A DNA stretch of 64,000 bases from Parafrigoribacterium_A sp035571875 (GTDB lineage Bacteria > Actinomycetota > Actinomycetes > Actinomycetales > Microbacteriaceae), in the NCBI GenBank assembly GCA_035571875.1, contig DATNBR010000027.1, positions 48,283 to 112,282 on the forward strand. Reading direction: 5' to 3'. Positions within the stretch are counted from its first letter, which is position 1, and each line of letters opens with the position of its first letter. The position numbers and the translations under genes are program-made. Positions 1-8,835 of this stretch are shown here, piece by piece. Below the pieces are notes generated by a model that saw nothing but the letters and a program-made list of their open reading frames with translations, had not been told where the DNA came from and did no database searches.

Positions 1-474
1 ATCATCCGCCCCGAGTGCCTGTACCTCCGTGCGGATGCGGAGCATGGAAGCGAGGTCTGGGCCCTTGATCGGCGGCACCGTGCGCGGATCGTCGCCGTGG
101 TAGGTGGCGAGCACGAGGGAGCGCGAGCGTTCGGGCGCGCTTCGCAGTCGAAACTGCAGGTGCGGAGCGCCGCGGAGGGAGACCAGCTCGACCCGGGGAA
201 ACCAGTCCCCTGAGGTCGGGATCGCCGCGATCGCGGCATCCCAGAAGCCCTCGGCGATCGCCGGGTCGAATCCGCGCGCGGCAATCGACGAGAAGAACCG
301 GGATCGATGCAGGTCGAGCGCGAGCACGAGGCCCTCGCTGACCAGCCAGGAATCCGCGACCTCGAGCGTGAGTTCGGCGGGGTCGCAGTAGTCGAGAAGC
401 TCGAGTTCGTCGCGCTGCCAGCGGTACAGACCTGCGACCCGCGACGCAGCACCGGGTGAATCTCCTCCGCTCAT
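1..474 (-). CDS. Aminotransferase class IV (4-amino-4-deoxychorismate lyase-like), 3' end beyond window
   Basis: On the complementary strand an ATG at 474 opens 158 codons that run off the left edge without a stop. The visible part is the N-terminal half of a fold-type IV PLP enzyme. It ends in a lysine-containing IKGPD..R..ALGADD stretch, the usual place of the PLP lysine region in PabC-like proteins. The role would be conversion of aminodeoxychorismate to p-aminobenzoate and pyruvate in folate synthesis, which fits the divergent neighbour pabB. Only 11 bp separate the two ATGs. No ribosome binding site fits; a TAACCT hexamer exactly 6 nt before the ATG suggests a leaderless transcript. The family assignment is by pattern recognition on a partial protein, and a branched-chain or D-amino-acid aminotransferase is not excluded. 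Confidence 0.7.
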   Translation of the reverse strand, partial: MSGGDSPGAASRVAGLYRWQRDELELLDYCDPAELTLEVADSWLVSEGLVLALDLHRSRFFSSIAARGFDPAIAEGFWDAAIAAIPTSGDWFPRVELVSLRGAPHLQFRLRSAPERSRSLVLATYHGDDPRTVPPIKGPDLASMLRIRTEVQALGADD

Positions 475-486
475 AGAGTTAGGTTA
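474..486. promoter_or_regulatory. Overlapping bidirectional leaderless promoter of pabC-like gene and pabB
   Basis: Plus strand: TAGAGT (474-479), six bases, ATG at 486. Minus strand: TAACCT (486-481), six bases, ATG at 474. Each -10-like box (TANNNT) overlaps the other gene's start codon, and there is no room for a leader or Shine-Dalgarno site on either strand. Promoter activity is inferred. Confidence 0.5.
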
Positions 487-1874
487 TGCGCCCCCACGTC
501 ATTCGACATCAGTTGGAACCCTGGTTCGACCCTGATGTCGTGTTCGCCGCGCTCTACGCGAGGAGCGACCGCGCATTCTGGCTCGATGCGGGTCGCGCGG
601 CGGCGACGGGGTTCAGCTATCTCGGGGAGGGCACGCGACTCGTGACCGCATCGCTCGCCACGCGGTCACTGAGCGGAACGAACGACGCAGAGGCCGCCCA
701 GGGCGACATCTTCGAGTTCCTGGGGGAGCAACAACGTGCGGGCGTAGACAGCGGCGGCGCGGGCGGATTCGGGCTCGGCTGGGTCGGTTGGTTCGGCTAC
801 GAGCTGCGCTCCACGACAATGGGCATGCACAGTCGACCGGATGCGCGCACCTCCCGCTACCCCGACGCCGCCTGGCTCGAGGTGCTCCGCATGATCGAGT
901 TCGATCACGCCGCGCACACCGTGACGCTCGTCGCGCTCGGCGAGGACTGGTCGGGGGAGCAGGGGGAGTGGCGCGACGGTGTGAGCGCCGCACTCGCGCA
1001 CGCGCGCCCGGTGCAAGCGGTGGCGCCCGCGCCGGCCCGCGGCGTCCGGTGGAGCTACCCCGATGACGAGTACCTCGCGATGATCCGGGAGTGCCAGGCC
1101 GCGATCGGGCGCGGGGACGCCTATCAACTGTGCCTGACCACGGAGGTCGAGGTGGACATCCATGCCGACCCCGCCGCAACCTATCTCGCGCTGCGGGAGA
1201 CAAGTCCCAGTCACCACGGCGGCTATCTGCGGGCAGGCGAGTTCTCGCTGCTGAGTTCTTCGCCCGAGATCTTCCTCACCGTGGACACCGACGGCACCAT
1301 CGAGTCGAGGCCGATCAAGGGCACGCGCCGCCGCGGCAGCACCTCGGCGGAGGACGCCGCGCTGCGCGCCGAGCTCGAGGCGAGCGAGAAGGAACGCGCC
1401 GAGAACCTCATGATCGTCGACCTCATGCGCAACGACATCGCGCGGGTGAGCGAGGTGGGCTCGATCAGCGTTCCCGGCCTGCTGGAGGTGGAGAGCTACG
1501 CACAGGTGCACCAGCTCGTGAGCACCGTGCGCGGTCGTCTGCGGAGCGGGCTTCGACCGGTGGATGCGGTGCTGGCCTGCTTTCCGGCCGGGTCCATGAC
1601 CGGTGCGCCGAAGTCGAGTGCGACGAGTATCCTCGACGGGCTGGAGCGACGACCGCGCGGCGTCTACTCGGGCGCCTTCGGATACGTCGGGCTGAACGGG
1701 CGGATCGAACTCGCCATGGTCATCCGCAGTATCGTGCTCGATCGGCGCGGTGCCACGATCGGCACAGGCGGTGGAATCACCGCCCTGTCCGTGCCCGAGG
1801 AGGAGCTCGACGAGGTCAAGCTCAAGGCCGCTGCGCTGCTTGCCGTGCTCGGGGCCGGCGCCTCCGGTAGCTGA
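486..1874 (+). CDS. pabB: Aminodeoxychorismate synthase component I
   Basis: 462-residue chorismate-binding enzyme. With a glutamine amidotransferase it aminates chorismate to 4-amino-4-deoxychorismate for folate synthesis. The C-terminal two thirds carry the family signatures: PIKGTRRRG with Lys278, the lysine that distinguishes PabB from TrpE (which has Ala in PIAGT), then ENLMIVDLMRND, GSMTGAPK and the final GTGGGI..S..EEELDE..K. The N-terminal ~170 residues match the variable TrpE/PabB N-lobe. No amidotransferase domain is fused, so PabA must be supplied elsewhere. The divergent aminotransferase IV gene fits the next pathway step. Start ATG 486 is set by the TAGAGT-N6-ATG arrangement; TrpE is the alternative but is disfavoured by the PIKGT lysine. 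Confidence 0.88.
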   Translation: MRPHVIRHQLEPWFDPDVVFAALYARSDRAFWLDAGRAAATGFSYLGEGTRLVTASLATRSLSGTNDAEAAQGDIFEFLGEQQRAGVDSGGAGGFGLGWVGWFGYELRSTTMGMHSRPDARTSRYPDAAWLEVLRMIEFDHAAHTVTLVALGEDWSGEQGEWRDGVSAALAHARPVQAVAPAPARGVRWSYPDDEYLAMIRECQAAIGRGDAYQLCLTTEVEVDIHADPAATYLALRETSPSHHGGYLRAGEFSLLSSSPEIFLTVDTDGTIESRPIKGTRRRGSTSAEDAALRAELEASEKERAENLMIVDLMRNDIARVSEVGSISVPGLLEVESYAQVHQLVSTVRGRLRSGLRPVDAVLACFPAGSMTGAPKSSATSILDGLERRPRGVYSGAFGYVGLNGRIELAMVIRSIVLDRRGATIGTGGGITALSVPEEELDEVKLKAAALLAVLGAGASGS

Positions 1875-1885
1875 GCCGCGCATCC

Positions 1886-1909
1886 GCCCAGTAATCTTGA
1901 AGACTGGGC
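1886..1909 (+). other. Short inverted repeat upstream of leuS
   Basis: GCCCAGT (1886-1892) and ACTGGGC (1903-1909) form a perfect 7-bp inverted repeat with a 10-nt loop, 11 bp after pabB. The loop holds TAATCT (1892-1897), which could be a leuS -10 box. No U-tract follows, so a terminator is unlikely. Function unknown. Confidence 0.3.
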
Positions 1910-1982
1910 CGTGCCTCGCGCATTCGTCGGGCACACGATCAAGGGCGATCCGGCTACTTCCGCGATGAATTGAGAGTCCCCT

Positions 1983-4553
1983 TTGGCATACGACCACGAC
2001 AACGCTGAGCACGATTCCGACTACAACGTCGCCCAGCTGCAAGAGAAATGGCTCGCGCGCTGGGACGAGCTGAAGCCGTTTCGCACCGACGACCCGAACG
2101 ACAAGCGCCCGCGCAAGTACATCCTCGACATGTTCCCGTACCCCTCGGGCGACCTGCACATGGGCCACGCGGAGGCCTTCGCGCTCGGTGACGTCGTCGC
2201 TCGGTACTGGCGCCAGCAGGGTTTCCGGGTGCTGCATCCGATCGGCTGGGACTCCTTCGGTCTGCCGGCGGAGAACGCGGCCATCAAGCGCGGCGTCGAT
2301 CCGCGCGAGTGGACCTACTCGAACATCGAGCAGCAGAAGCAGAGCATGCGACGCTATGCCGCATCCTTCGACTGGGATCGCGAGCTGCACACGAGCGACC
2401 CCGAGTACTACAAGTGGAATCAGTGGCTGTTCCTCAAGCTCTACGAGAAGGGCCTCGCCTACCGCAAGGACAGCTGGGTCAACTGGGACCCGATCGACCA
2501 GACCGTGCTCGCGAACGAGCAGGTGCTGCCCGACGGCACGTCCGACCGCTCCGGCGCCGTCGTGGTCAAGAAGAAGCTGACGCAGTGGTATTTCAAGATC
2601 ACCGACTACGCCGACAGGCTGCTTGACGACCTGAATCAGCTCGAGGGCGCCTGGCCGGCCAAGGTGCTGAGCATGCAGCGCAACTGGATCGGTCGTTCGA
2701 CCGGTGCGGATGTCGACTTCGTGATCGAGGGCGGCCTCGGCGCCGGATTCGACGGCAGGGTCACCGTGTTCACGACGAGGCCCGACACGCTCTACGGAGC
2801 CACCTTCATGGTCGTCGCTCCCGAGTCCGAACTGGCCGCCGAACTCGTCTCCGCGGCCACGCCCGAGGTGCAGAAGGACTTCGCCGACTACCTCGTGCAG
2901 GTGCAGAAGAAGACCGAGATCGAGCGGCAGGATGCGAGTCGTGAGAAGACGGGAGTTCCGCTCGGTCGCTTCGCCATCAACCCCGCCAATGGGGAGCGCA
3001 TCCCGATCTGGGCCGCGGACTATGTGCTCGCAGACTACGGTCACGGCGCGGTCATGGCGGTTCCCGCGCACGACCAGCGCGACCTCGACTTCGCCCGCAA
3101 GTTTTCGCTTCCGGTACGCGTGGTCGTTGACACGAATGCTCCCGTGACGGGCGCGATCCCGGTGATCGTCGACGGTGAGCTTCCCGACGACCTGCCACCG
3201 CTCGACCCGGCATCCACCGGCATCGCCCTCGCGGGCGAGGGGCGGATGATCAACTCCGGTCCGCTGAACGGCCTCAGCAAGAGCAACGCGATCCACCGCA
3301 TCATCGAGCAGCTCGGGGCGGCCGGCACCGGTCGCGCCGCCAAGACCTACCGCCTGCGTGACTGGCTCATCTCACGCCAGCGCTTCTGGGGAACGCCTAT
3401 CCCGATCATCCACGGTGAGGACGGTGAGCTGATCCCCGTTCCCGAGGACCAGCTGCCGGTGCGGCTGCCCTCGACCGAGGGTCTCGACCTGAAGCCCAAG
3501 GGCACCTCCCCGCTCGGTGCCGCCGAGGAATGGGTGAACGTGCCGAATCCGAAGGACGGCACCCCGGCCAGGCGCGACCCCGACACGATGGACACCTTCG
3601 TCGACAGCTCCTGGTATTTTCTGCGCTTCCTCGACCCGAACGATGACTCGAAGGCGTTCGATCCGGCCGAGGCGGACCGCTGGGCGCCCGTCGACCAATA
3701 TGTCGGCGGAGTCGAGCACGCCATCCTGCACCTGCTCTACGCGCGCTTCATCACGAAGGTGCTCTACGACCTCGGCTACGTCGGCTTCACCGAGCCGTTC
3801 AGCGCGTTGCTCAACCAGGGCATGGTGCTCTCCGGCGGCTCGAAGATGTCGAAGAGTAAGGGCGGCGTGAATCTCGGCGATGAGATCGACGCTCACGGTG
3901 TCGATGCGATTCGACTCACGATGGCCTTCGCCGGCCCGCCGGAGGACGACATCAACTGGGAGGATGTTTCGCCCGCCGGTTCCGCGAAGTTCCTCGCCAG
4001 AGCGTGGCGCCTCGCCGACGACGTGACGAGCAGCAAGGAGATCGAGTGGAAGACGGGGGATGTCGCACTGCGGCGCGTCACCCACCGCTTCCTCTCCGAG
4101 GCTCCGGGGCTTATCGAGTCGTTCAAGTTCAACGTCGTGGTTGCGAAGCTCATGGAGCTTGTCAGCGCCACCCGCAAGGTGATTGACAGCGGAGCAGGGC
4201 CGGCGGATGCCGCGGTGCGCGAGGCGACGGAAACGGTCGCCCTCGCCCTCAGCCTTTTCGCCCCCTACACGGCCGAGGAGATGTGGGAGAAGCTCGGATA
4301 CCCGCCCTCCGTCGCGTTGTACGGTTGGCGCAAGGCTGACCCCACGCTGCTGGTGCAGAGCTCGGTGACCGCGGTCGTGCAGGTGGACGGCAAGGTGCGC
4401 GATCGTCTCGAAGTGCCGCCGACCATCGACCCCGCAGAGCTCGAGCGACTCGCTCGCGAACTCGGCCCCGTCGTTCGCTCGGTCGGCGATCGAGAGATCG
4501 CCTCGGTCATCGTGCGCGCACCGCGACTGGTCAACATCGTCACCAAGCACTGA
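1983..4553 (+). CDS. leuS: Leucyl-tRNA synthetase
   Basis: 856 residues, the usual size for bacterial LeuRS. It charges tRNA-Leu with leucine in the cytosol. The class I signatures are present: HMGH (residues 59-62, HIGH motif, inside PYPSGDLHMGHAEAFA) and KMSKS (621-625). Between them lies the CP1 editing insertion, and the C-terminus is an anticodon-binding domain. The start is TTG 1983 with GAGAG at 1972-1976, six bases upstream. A leader of about 100 bp separates it from pabB; I saw no T-box features there. Confidence 0.97.
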   Translation: MAYDHDNAEHDSDYNVAQLQEKWLARWDELKPFRTDDPNDKRPRKYILDMFPYPSGDLHMGHAEAFALGDVVARYWRQQGFRVLHPIGWDSFGLPAENAAIKRGVDPREWTYSNIEQQKQSMRRYAASFDWDRELHTSDPEYYKWNQWLFLKLYEKGLAYRKDSWVNWDPIDQTVLANEQVLPDGTSDRSGAVVVKKKLTQWYFKITDYADRLLDDLNQLEGAWPAKVLSMQRNWIGRSTGADVDFVIEGGLGAGFDGRVTVFTTRPDTLYGATFMVVAPESELAAELVSAATPEVQKDFADYLVQVQKKTEIERQDASREKTGVPLGRFAINPANGERIPIWAADYVLADYGHGAVMAVPAHDQRDLDFARKFSLPVRVVVDTNAPVTGAIPVIVDGELPDDLPPLDPASTGIALAGEGRMINSGPLNGLSKSNAIHRIIEQLGAAGTGRAAKTYRLRDWLISRQRFWGTPIPIIHGEDGELIPVPEDQLPVRLPSTEGLDLKPKGTSPLGAAEEWVNVPNPKDGTPARRDPDTMDTFVDSSWYFLRFLDPNDDSKAFDPAEADRWAPVDQYVGGVEHAILHLLYARFITKVLYDLGYVGFTEPFSALLNQGMVLSGGSKMSKSKGGVNLGDEIDAHGVDAIRLTMAFAGPPEDDINWEDVSPAGSAKFLARAWRLADDVTSSKEIEWKTGDVALRRVTHRFLSEAPGLIESFKFNVVVAKLMELVSATRKVIDSGAGPADAAVREATETVALALSLFAPYTAEEMWEKLGYPPSVALYGWRKADPTLLVQSSVTAVVQVDGKVRDRLEVPPTIDPAELERLARELGPVVRSVGDREIASVIVRAPRLVNIVTKH

Positions 4554-4575
4554 GCACTGAGCACCGAGCACTGAG
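4548..4575 (+). repeat. Four tandem 7-bp repeats across the leuS stop codon
   Basis: CACTGAG, CACTGAG, CACCGAG, CACTGAG run head to tail from 4548 to 4575. The leuS TGA (4551-4553) lies inside the first unit, and each intact unit carries another TGA. This looks like slippage expansion just at the gene end; no function is apparent. Confidence 0.8.
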
Positions 4576-4658
4576 TTGACCTCTCCTCCCACGCCGGCAT
4601 GATGCAGCAGTTGCGCACCGCTGTGCGCCGTCGTGATTCAAGGCGTCGCGAGGGCCCA

Positions 4659-4664
4659 TAGCGT
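4659..4664 (+). promoter_or_regulatory. Candidate leaderless -10 box of comEA
   Basis: TAGCGT followed by six bases (TTCGGC) and the comEA ATG at 4671. A TTCAAG at 4637-4642, 16 bp upstream, could be a -35. The same TAGCGT-N6/7-ATG arrangement precedes three other genes in this window. Confidence 0.45.
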
Positions 4665-4670
4665 TTCGGC

Positions 4671-5315
4671 ATGACGTCATCCGGCCGCCTTGTGGCACAC
4701 GGCAGGAGCCGGATGAAGTTGGGCCTCGGGGCTGCCGTCGTGCTGCTCATCGCCGCTCTCGCTATCGCCGTGTTGGTCAGCACGATGGGCTCGCACGGTG
4801 CGACCCAGTCGATTTCCCCGACCGCGCTGCCGACCGGTTCTTCGAGCGGAGCGCCTGCTGGAGGGCCTCGTGCGGCGAAAGCGGGCGCGGCGATCTTCGT
4901 CCATGTGGTGGGCGCCGTCGCACACCCGGGACTGTTCTCGCTGAGGGATGGCGACCGCGTCGTGGACGCCGTCGCCGCGGCGGGTGGCTTCGCCGAGACC
5001 GCGGACCAGGCCCAGGTCAACCTCGCGCGCTTCGTCTCCGACGGTGAGCAGCTCGTGGTGCCGGTGATCGGCGCGGCCCCGACCGCGGGCACTGGACCCG
5101 GCGCAGGACCGGGCGTCAGCGGCGGCAAGGTGAACCTCAACACCGCAGACCTCAGCACCCTCGAGACGCTGCCGAGGGTTGGGCCGGCGATGGCGCAGCG
5201 CATCATTGACTGGCGCACGAGCAACGGCAGATTCTCCTCGGTTGAAGACCTCATGAGCATCACCGGTGTGGGGGACAAGACTTTCCAGCAACTCAAAGAT
5301 CTCGTGACCGTGTGA
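4671..5315 (+). CDS. comEA: ComEA family DNA-binding competence protein
   Basis: 214 residues. One transmembrane helix (about residues 18-38, LGLGAAVVLLIAALAIAV) anchors it with the rest outside. A linker leads to an SLBB-type domain (about 75-130) and two C-terminal helix-hairpin-helix motifs (about 150-213, NLNTADLSTLETLPRVGPA and ITGVGDKT). In transformable bacteria ComEA binds incoming double-stranded DNA and passes it to ComEC, whose gene follows with a 4-bp GTGA overlap. No pilus genes are in the window, so active competence is not shown. No Shine-Dalgarno is visible; a leaderless start is suggested. Confidence 0.88.
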   Translation: MTSSGRLVAHGRSRMKLGLGAAVVLLIAALAIAVLVSTMGSHGATQSISPTALPTGSSSGAPAGGPRAAKAGAAIFVHVVGAVAHPGLFSLRDGDRVVDAVAAAGGFAETADQAQVNLARFVSDGEQLVVPVIGAAPTAGTGPGAGPGVSGGKVNLNTADLSTLETLPRVGPAMAQRIIDWRTSNGRFSSVEDLMSITGVGDKTFQQLKDLVTV

Positions 5316-7687
5316 GCGCGGACCTTCGCCTTGCGCTCCCCGTCGGCGTCGCCTGGATCGCGGCCGCGGTCCTGCTGGCGATTCCGGCGGCTCTCGCGCC
5401 CGCGGCGATCGTGGCGTGGGCAGTCGCGGCCCTCTGTGCGACCGCCGCAGTGCTGAGCAGGCGGCGCGTCGCAACCGCGGTGCTAGCCGTGCTTGTGGTT
5501 GCGGCAGGAGCGGTCGGCCTCGTGCTGGGAGTGGCCGCCGCGCATCTCGACAGCCGCAGCCCGAAGGTGTTGCTGCAGGCCGCATCCGCCGGAAGATTCG
5601 TGCATGCTACGGCCGTGACCACACAGACGGTGCAGCCCGGCGCGCCGAGGTTCACCGCGACGCTCGACTCGGTGGCGATCGGGGGCAGGCAGCTCGGCGT
5701 ATCGACGCCGGTGACGGTATTCGCCGCGGACGCCGCGCAGAAGACGGGGTCGAAGGCGGCGCAGGGCGCGCGACTTGGGATCGGCACGACCATCCTTCTC
5801 GGGGGCACCATGGCGGCGACCGGACCGGGCGACGATGTCTCGTTCCTGTTCTTCGCTTCGTCGCCCCCGAGCGTGAGCACCGGTCCGCCCTGGTACCTCG
5901 CCTGGGCCGACGGGTTGCGAGCGGGGTTCGCGGATGCGGCGGCCGCGCTGCCGGGGGACGGCGGCGGCCTGCTTCCCGGCCTCGCCATCGGCGACACGAG
6001 CGCCGTGGACCCGACGCTCGGCTCCGCGATGAAGTCGAGCTCGCTCAGCCACCTCACCGCCGTCTCTGGAGCGAATTGCGCCGTCGTCATCGCGCTCGTG
6101 ATGGCGGCCGGGGGAGCGCTCCGTCTTGCCCGCGGGTGGCGCATCGGCGCCGCGCTCGTGACGCTCGTGGGCTTCGTCGTGCTCGTCACTCCGCAGCCGA
6201 GCGTGCTGCGGGCCGCCGTGATGGCGGCGCTCGTGCTGGCGGCGATGGCGAGTGGCAGACCGGTGCGGGGGCTGCCCGTGCTCGCGCTCGCGGTGCTCGG
6301 ACTCCTGGTCGCAGACCCGTGGCTCGCGCGAAGTTACGGATTCGTGCTCTCGGTGCTCGCCACCGGTGGGCTGCTGCTGCTCGCCAGGCCGCTCGCCGCT
6401 CTACTTTCGAGGTGGCTGCCCTCCGCGCTGGCGCTCGTCATTGCCGTTCCGCTCGCCGCGCAACTGGCCTGCCAGCCCGTGCTCATCCTGCTGAACCCGT
6501 CGATTCCGCTGTACGCAGTACCGGCGAACGTGCTCGCCGAGCCTGCTGCACCCGTCGCGACGGTGCTCGGCCTGATCGCCTGCGTGATGATGCCCTGGTT
6601 GCCCGGCCTCGGCATCCTCATTGCACGGCTGGCGTGGGTGCCGTCGAGCTGGATCGCGGGGGTGGCACGGTTCTTCGACTCACTGCCGGGCAGGAGCATC
6701 CCGTGGCCCGCGGGCGGCGTCGGTGTCGCTCTCGTCGCCGCGATCATCCTGTTGGGCCTCGTCGTCGCCCTCCTGCGCGGCGCTCGACATCGTCGGTGGC
6801 GTGGACTCGCGGCGTTGATGCTCGCCCTGCTCCTCGTCGGTGTGACGGGAGTTGCCGCAGGTGACCGGCTGCGGAAGACGCTCCTTCGCCCGCAGGACTG
6901 GCAGATCGCCGCCTGCGACATCGGCCAGGGCGACGCCGTGCTGGTCAGGAGCGCCGGGCGAGTTGCGCTCATCGACACGGGGCCCGATCCGGCACTGCTC
7001 CACCGCTGCCTCGACGTGCTCGGCATCGGGCGCATCGACCTGCTCGTGCTGACCCATTACGACCTCGACCACGTGGGTGGCACCTCCGCGGTCGTCGGCA
7101 TCGTGGACCGAGCCATGATCGGCCCACCGGCCGATCGGCACGATGTGCGGCTCGCCGAGCAGGTGCGACGAGGCGGCGCCACGGTCACGCAGGTGAGCCG
7201 GGGCGAGACGGGAGAGCTCGGTGAACTTCGCTGGACCGTGCTGTGGCCGCCCGTGAGGGCGGGACTCGTCGAGCCAGGCAACGACTCGAGCGTGACCCTC
7301 GAGTTCGCGGGAATCGGTGCGTGCGCGAACGGATGCCTCACCTCGCTCTTCCTCGGCGACCTCGGTGACGAGCCTCAGGCACGGATGCTCGCGGCCAATC
7401 GCGGTCTCGGTCACGTCGACGTCGTCAAGGTCGCCCATCACGGTTCGGCGGATCAGGACCCGGCGCTCTACGAGCGCGTCACGGCGACCGTGGGCCTCAT
7501 CAGCGTCGGGGCGAACAACCGCTATGGGCACCCGACAGACACGCTGCTGCAGATTCTGGCGCGGGTCGGCACCATCGCCGAGCGCACCGATCGGCAGGGG
7601 ATGGTGCTCGTGTCGCCGCGACCGAAGGGCGGCATGAGCGTGTGGTCGGAGCGACCGGCGTCCGCGGGCGTCGGTGCCCGCGAATAA
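5312..7687 (+). CDS. comEC: ComEC/Rec2 family DNA uptake channel
   Basis: 791-residue polytopic membrane protein. About residues 1-60 hold N-terminal helices, followed by an extracytoplasmic OB-like region, the ComEC channel core with many helices (about 215-510), and a C-terminal metallo-beta-lactamase-like domain. That domain has CDIGQGDAVLV, THYDLDHVGG and HHGS motifs and ends in VGANNRYGHP. Known role of the family: transport of single-stranded DNA across the membrane, with the C-terminal domain probably acting as a nuclease. Start GTG 5312 overlaps the comEA stop. Size and architecture match the full-length three-part ComEC, and I see no frameshift. Confidence 0.92.
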   Translation: MSADLRLALPVGVAWIAAAVLLAIPAALAPAAIVAWAVAALCATAAVLSRRRVATAVLAVLVVAAGAVGLVLGVAAAHLDSRSPKVLLQAASAGRFVHATAVTTQTVQPGAPRFTATLDSVAIGGRQLGVSTPVTVFAADAAQKTGSKAAQGARLGIGTTILLGGTMAATGPGDDVSFLFFASSPPSVSTGPPWYLAWADGLRAGFADAAAALPGDGGGLLPGLAIGDTSAVDPTLGSAMKSSSLSHLTAVSGANCAVVIALVMAAGGALRLARGWRIGAALVTLVGFVVLVTPQPSVLRAAVMAALVLAAMASGRPVRGLPVLALAVLGLLVADPWLARSYGFVLSVLATGGLLLLARPLAALLSRWLPSALALVIAVPLAAQLACQPVLILLNPSIPLYAVPANVLAEPAAPVATVLGLIACVMMPWLPGLGILIARLAWVPSSWIAGVARFFDSLPGRSIPWPAGGVGVALVAAIILLGLVVALLRGARHRRWRGLAALMLALLLVGVTGVAAGDRLRKTLLRPQDWQIAACDIGQGDAVLVRSAGRVALIDTGPDPALLHRCLDVLGIGRIDLLVLTHYDLDHVGGTSAVVGIVDRAMIGPPADRHDVRLAEQVRRGGATVTQVSRGETGELGELRWTVLWPPVRAGLVEPGNDSSVTLEFAGIGACANGCLTSLFLGDLGDEPQARMLAANRGLGHVDVVKVAHHGSADQDPALYERVTATVGLISVGANNRYGHPTDTLLQILARVGTIAERTDRQGMVLVSPRPKGGMSVWSERPASAGVGARE

Positions 7688-7728
7688 GCTTGATCGCGAG
7701 CGAACGCTCGACAAGCAGGAGGTGCGCG

Positions 7729-8769
7729 GTGGCAGTCAGGTCCACTCCCGGCAAGGCCGGTAGGTCGCCCTCAAAGGTCTCGGTCGTCATCCCGCAGCTC
7801 GGCTGGCAACAGGTGCGCCCCGCCCCCGTGATCCTCGTGTCGGGCACGGAGTCCGTGCTCGCCGACCGCGCCATCCGGCTGCTGCGTGACACGCTCAAGG
7901 CCGAGGACCCGAGCCTCGAGGTGAGCGACATCGAGGCAGACGCGTACGCACCCGGTGAGTTGCTCACGGTGGCGAGCCCCTCGCTCTTCGGTGAGCCACG
8001 ATTCATCCGCGCGACCGCCGTGGAGAAGTGCACCGACGCCTTCATCGCCGAGGTCATGGAGTACCTCGAGTCCCCGGCCGACGACACCTACCTGCTCCTG
8101 CGCCACGCCGGGGGAGTGCGAGGCAAGAAGCTGCTCGACGCGCTGCGCGGCGGACTCGGCTCGGGCATCGAGATCGTCTGCGCCGAACTCAAGAAAGACA
8201 CCGAAAAGTTCGACTTCGCGGCCGCGGAGTTCGCCTCGGCGGGCAGGCGCGTGACATCCGGTGCCCTGCGTGCGCTCACCGCCGCCTTCAGCGACGACCT
8301 CTCCGAGCTCGCCTCGGCCTGCCAGCAGCTCCTCGCCGACGCGAGCGAGGAGATCACCGAGCAGACGGTGGAGAAGTACTACTCGGGCAGGGTGGAGACC
8401 AACGCGTTCCGGGTGGCGGATGTCGCCATCGCCGGACGACACGGCGAGGCTCTCATCCTGCTCCGGCACGCACTCGCCTCCGGAGCAGACCCCGTGCCCA
8501 TGGTCGCGGCCTTCGCGAGCAAGCTTCGCACCATGGCGAAGATCTCCGGCGCTCGCGGGGGTTCGGGGCAACTCGCCCAGCAGTTCGGGCTCGCACCCTG
8601 GCAGGTCGATCGTGCGCGTCGCGATCTGCAGGGCTGGGACGAGGCCGGTCTCGGCCGTTCGATCGAGCTCCTCGCCGAAACGGATGCCGCGGTCAAGGGC
8701 GCCGAGCGCGATCCGGTCTTCGCGCTGGAGCGCATGGTGGGCGTCATCAGCGCCCGCGGCATCCTGTAG
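7729..8769 (+). CDS. holA: DNA polymerase III delta subunit
   Basis: 346-residue HolA-like clamp-loader subunit that opens the beta clamp at replication forks. Family cues are the N-terminal VILVSGTESVLADRAIRLLRD, the DLEVSDIEAD-like strand, SLFGEPRFI near residue 90 and the C-terminal ARGGSGQLAQQFGLAPWQVDRARRD segment. The gene sits downstream of comEC as in many bacteria. GTG 7729 is preferred over the upstream in-frame ATG (7642, inside comEC) because AGGAGGTG lies at 7717-7724. A 14-bp palindrome (CGAGCG-AA-CGCTCG, 7697-7710) separates it from comEC. Confidence 0.93.
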   Translation: MAVRSTPGKAGRSPSKVSVVIPQLGWQQVRPAPVILVSGTESVLADRAIRLLRDTLKAEDPSLEVSDIEADAYAPGELLTVASPSLFGEPRFIRATAVEKCTDAFIAEVMEYLESPADDTYLLLRHAGGVRGKKLLDALRGGLGSGIEIVCAELKKDTEKFDFAAAEFASAGRRVTSGALRALTAAFSDDLSELASACQQLLADASEEITEQTVEKYYSGRVETNAFRVADVAIAGRHGEALILLRHALASGADPVPMVAAFASKLRTMAKISGARGGSGQLAQQFGLAPWQVDRARRDLQGWDEAGLGRSIELLAETDAAVKGAERDPVFALERMVGVISARGIL

Positions 8770-8791
8770 CGGCTCGCGCGCGGAGATGCAA

Positions 8792-8817
8792 AGGGCCCCC
8801 GCCGAAGCGAGGGCCCT
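8792..8817. terminator. Bidirectional hairpin between convergent holA and rpsT
   Basis: AGGGCCC, mismatch, CGC, CGAA tetraloop, GCG, mismatch, GGGCCCT makes a stem of 7+3 bp between the holA stop (8769) and the rpsT stop (8836). The T-runs on either side are short, so this is a GC-rich terminator of the type common in actinobacteria. Confidence 0.65.
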
Positions 8818-8835
8818 GTGTGAAGTGTGTGTCGA

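Noticed and set aside
104..391. Plus-strand 95-codon frame at the left edge
   Set aside because: It lies opposite the aminotransferase class IV gene, which has coherent family sequence on the minus strand.
1875..1982. T-box or leader peptide before leuS
   Set aside because: No T-box core, specifier structure or Leu-rich short ORF could be seen; only a 7-bp inverted repeat is present.
666..3296. Very long minus-strand reading frame opposite pabB and leuS
   Set aside because: It overlaps two certain genes, has no family signature and its composition (many Arg, Val, Asp, Gly) is the usual antisense shadow in GC-rich DNA.
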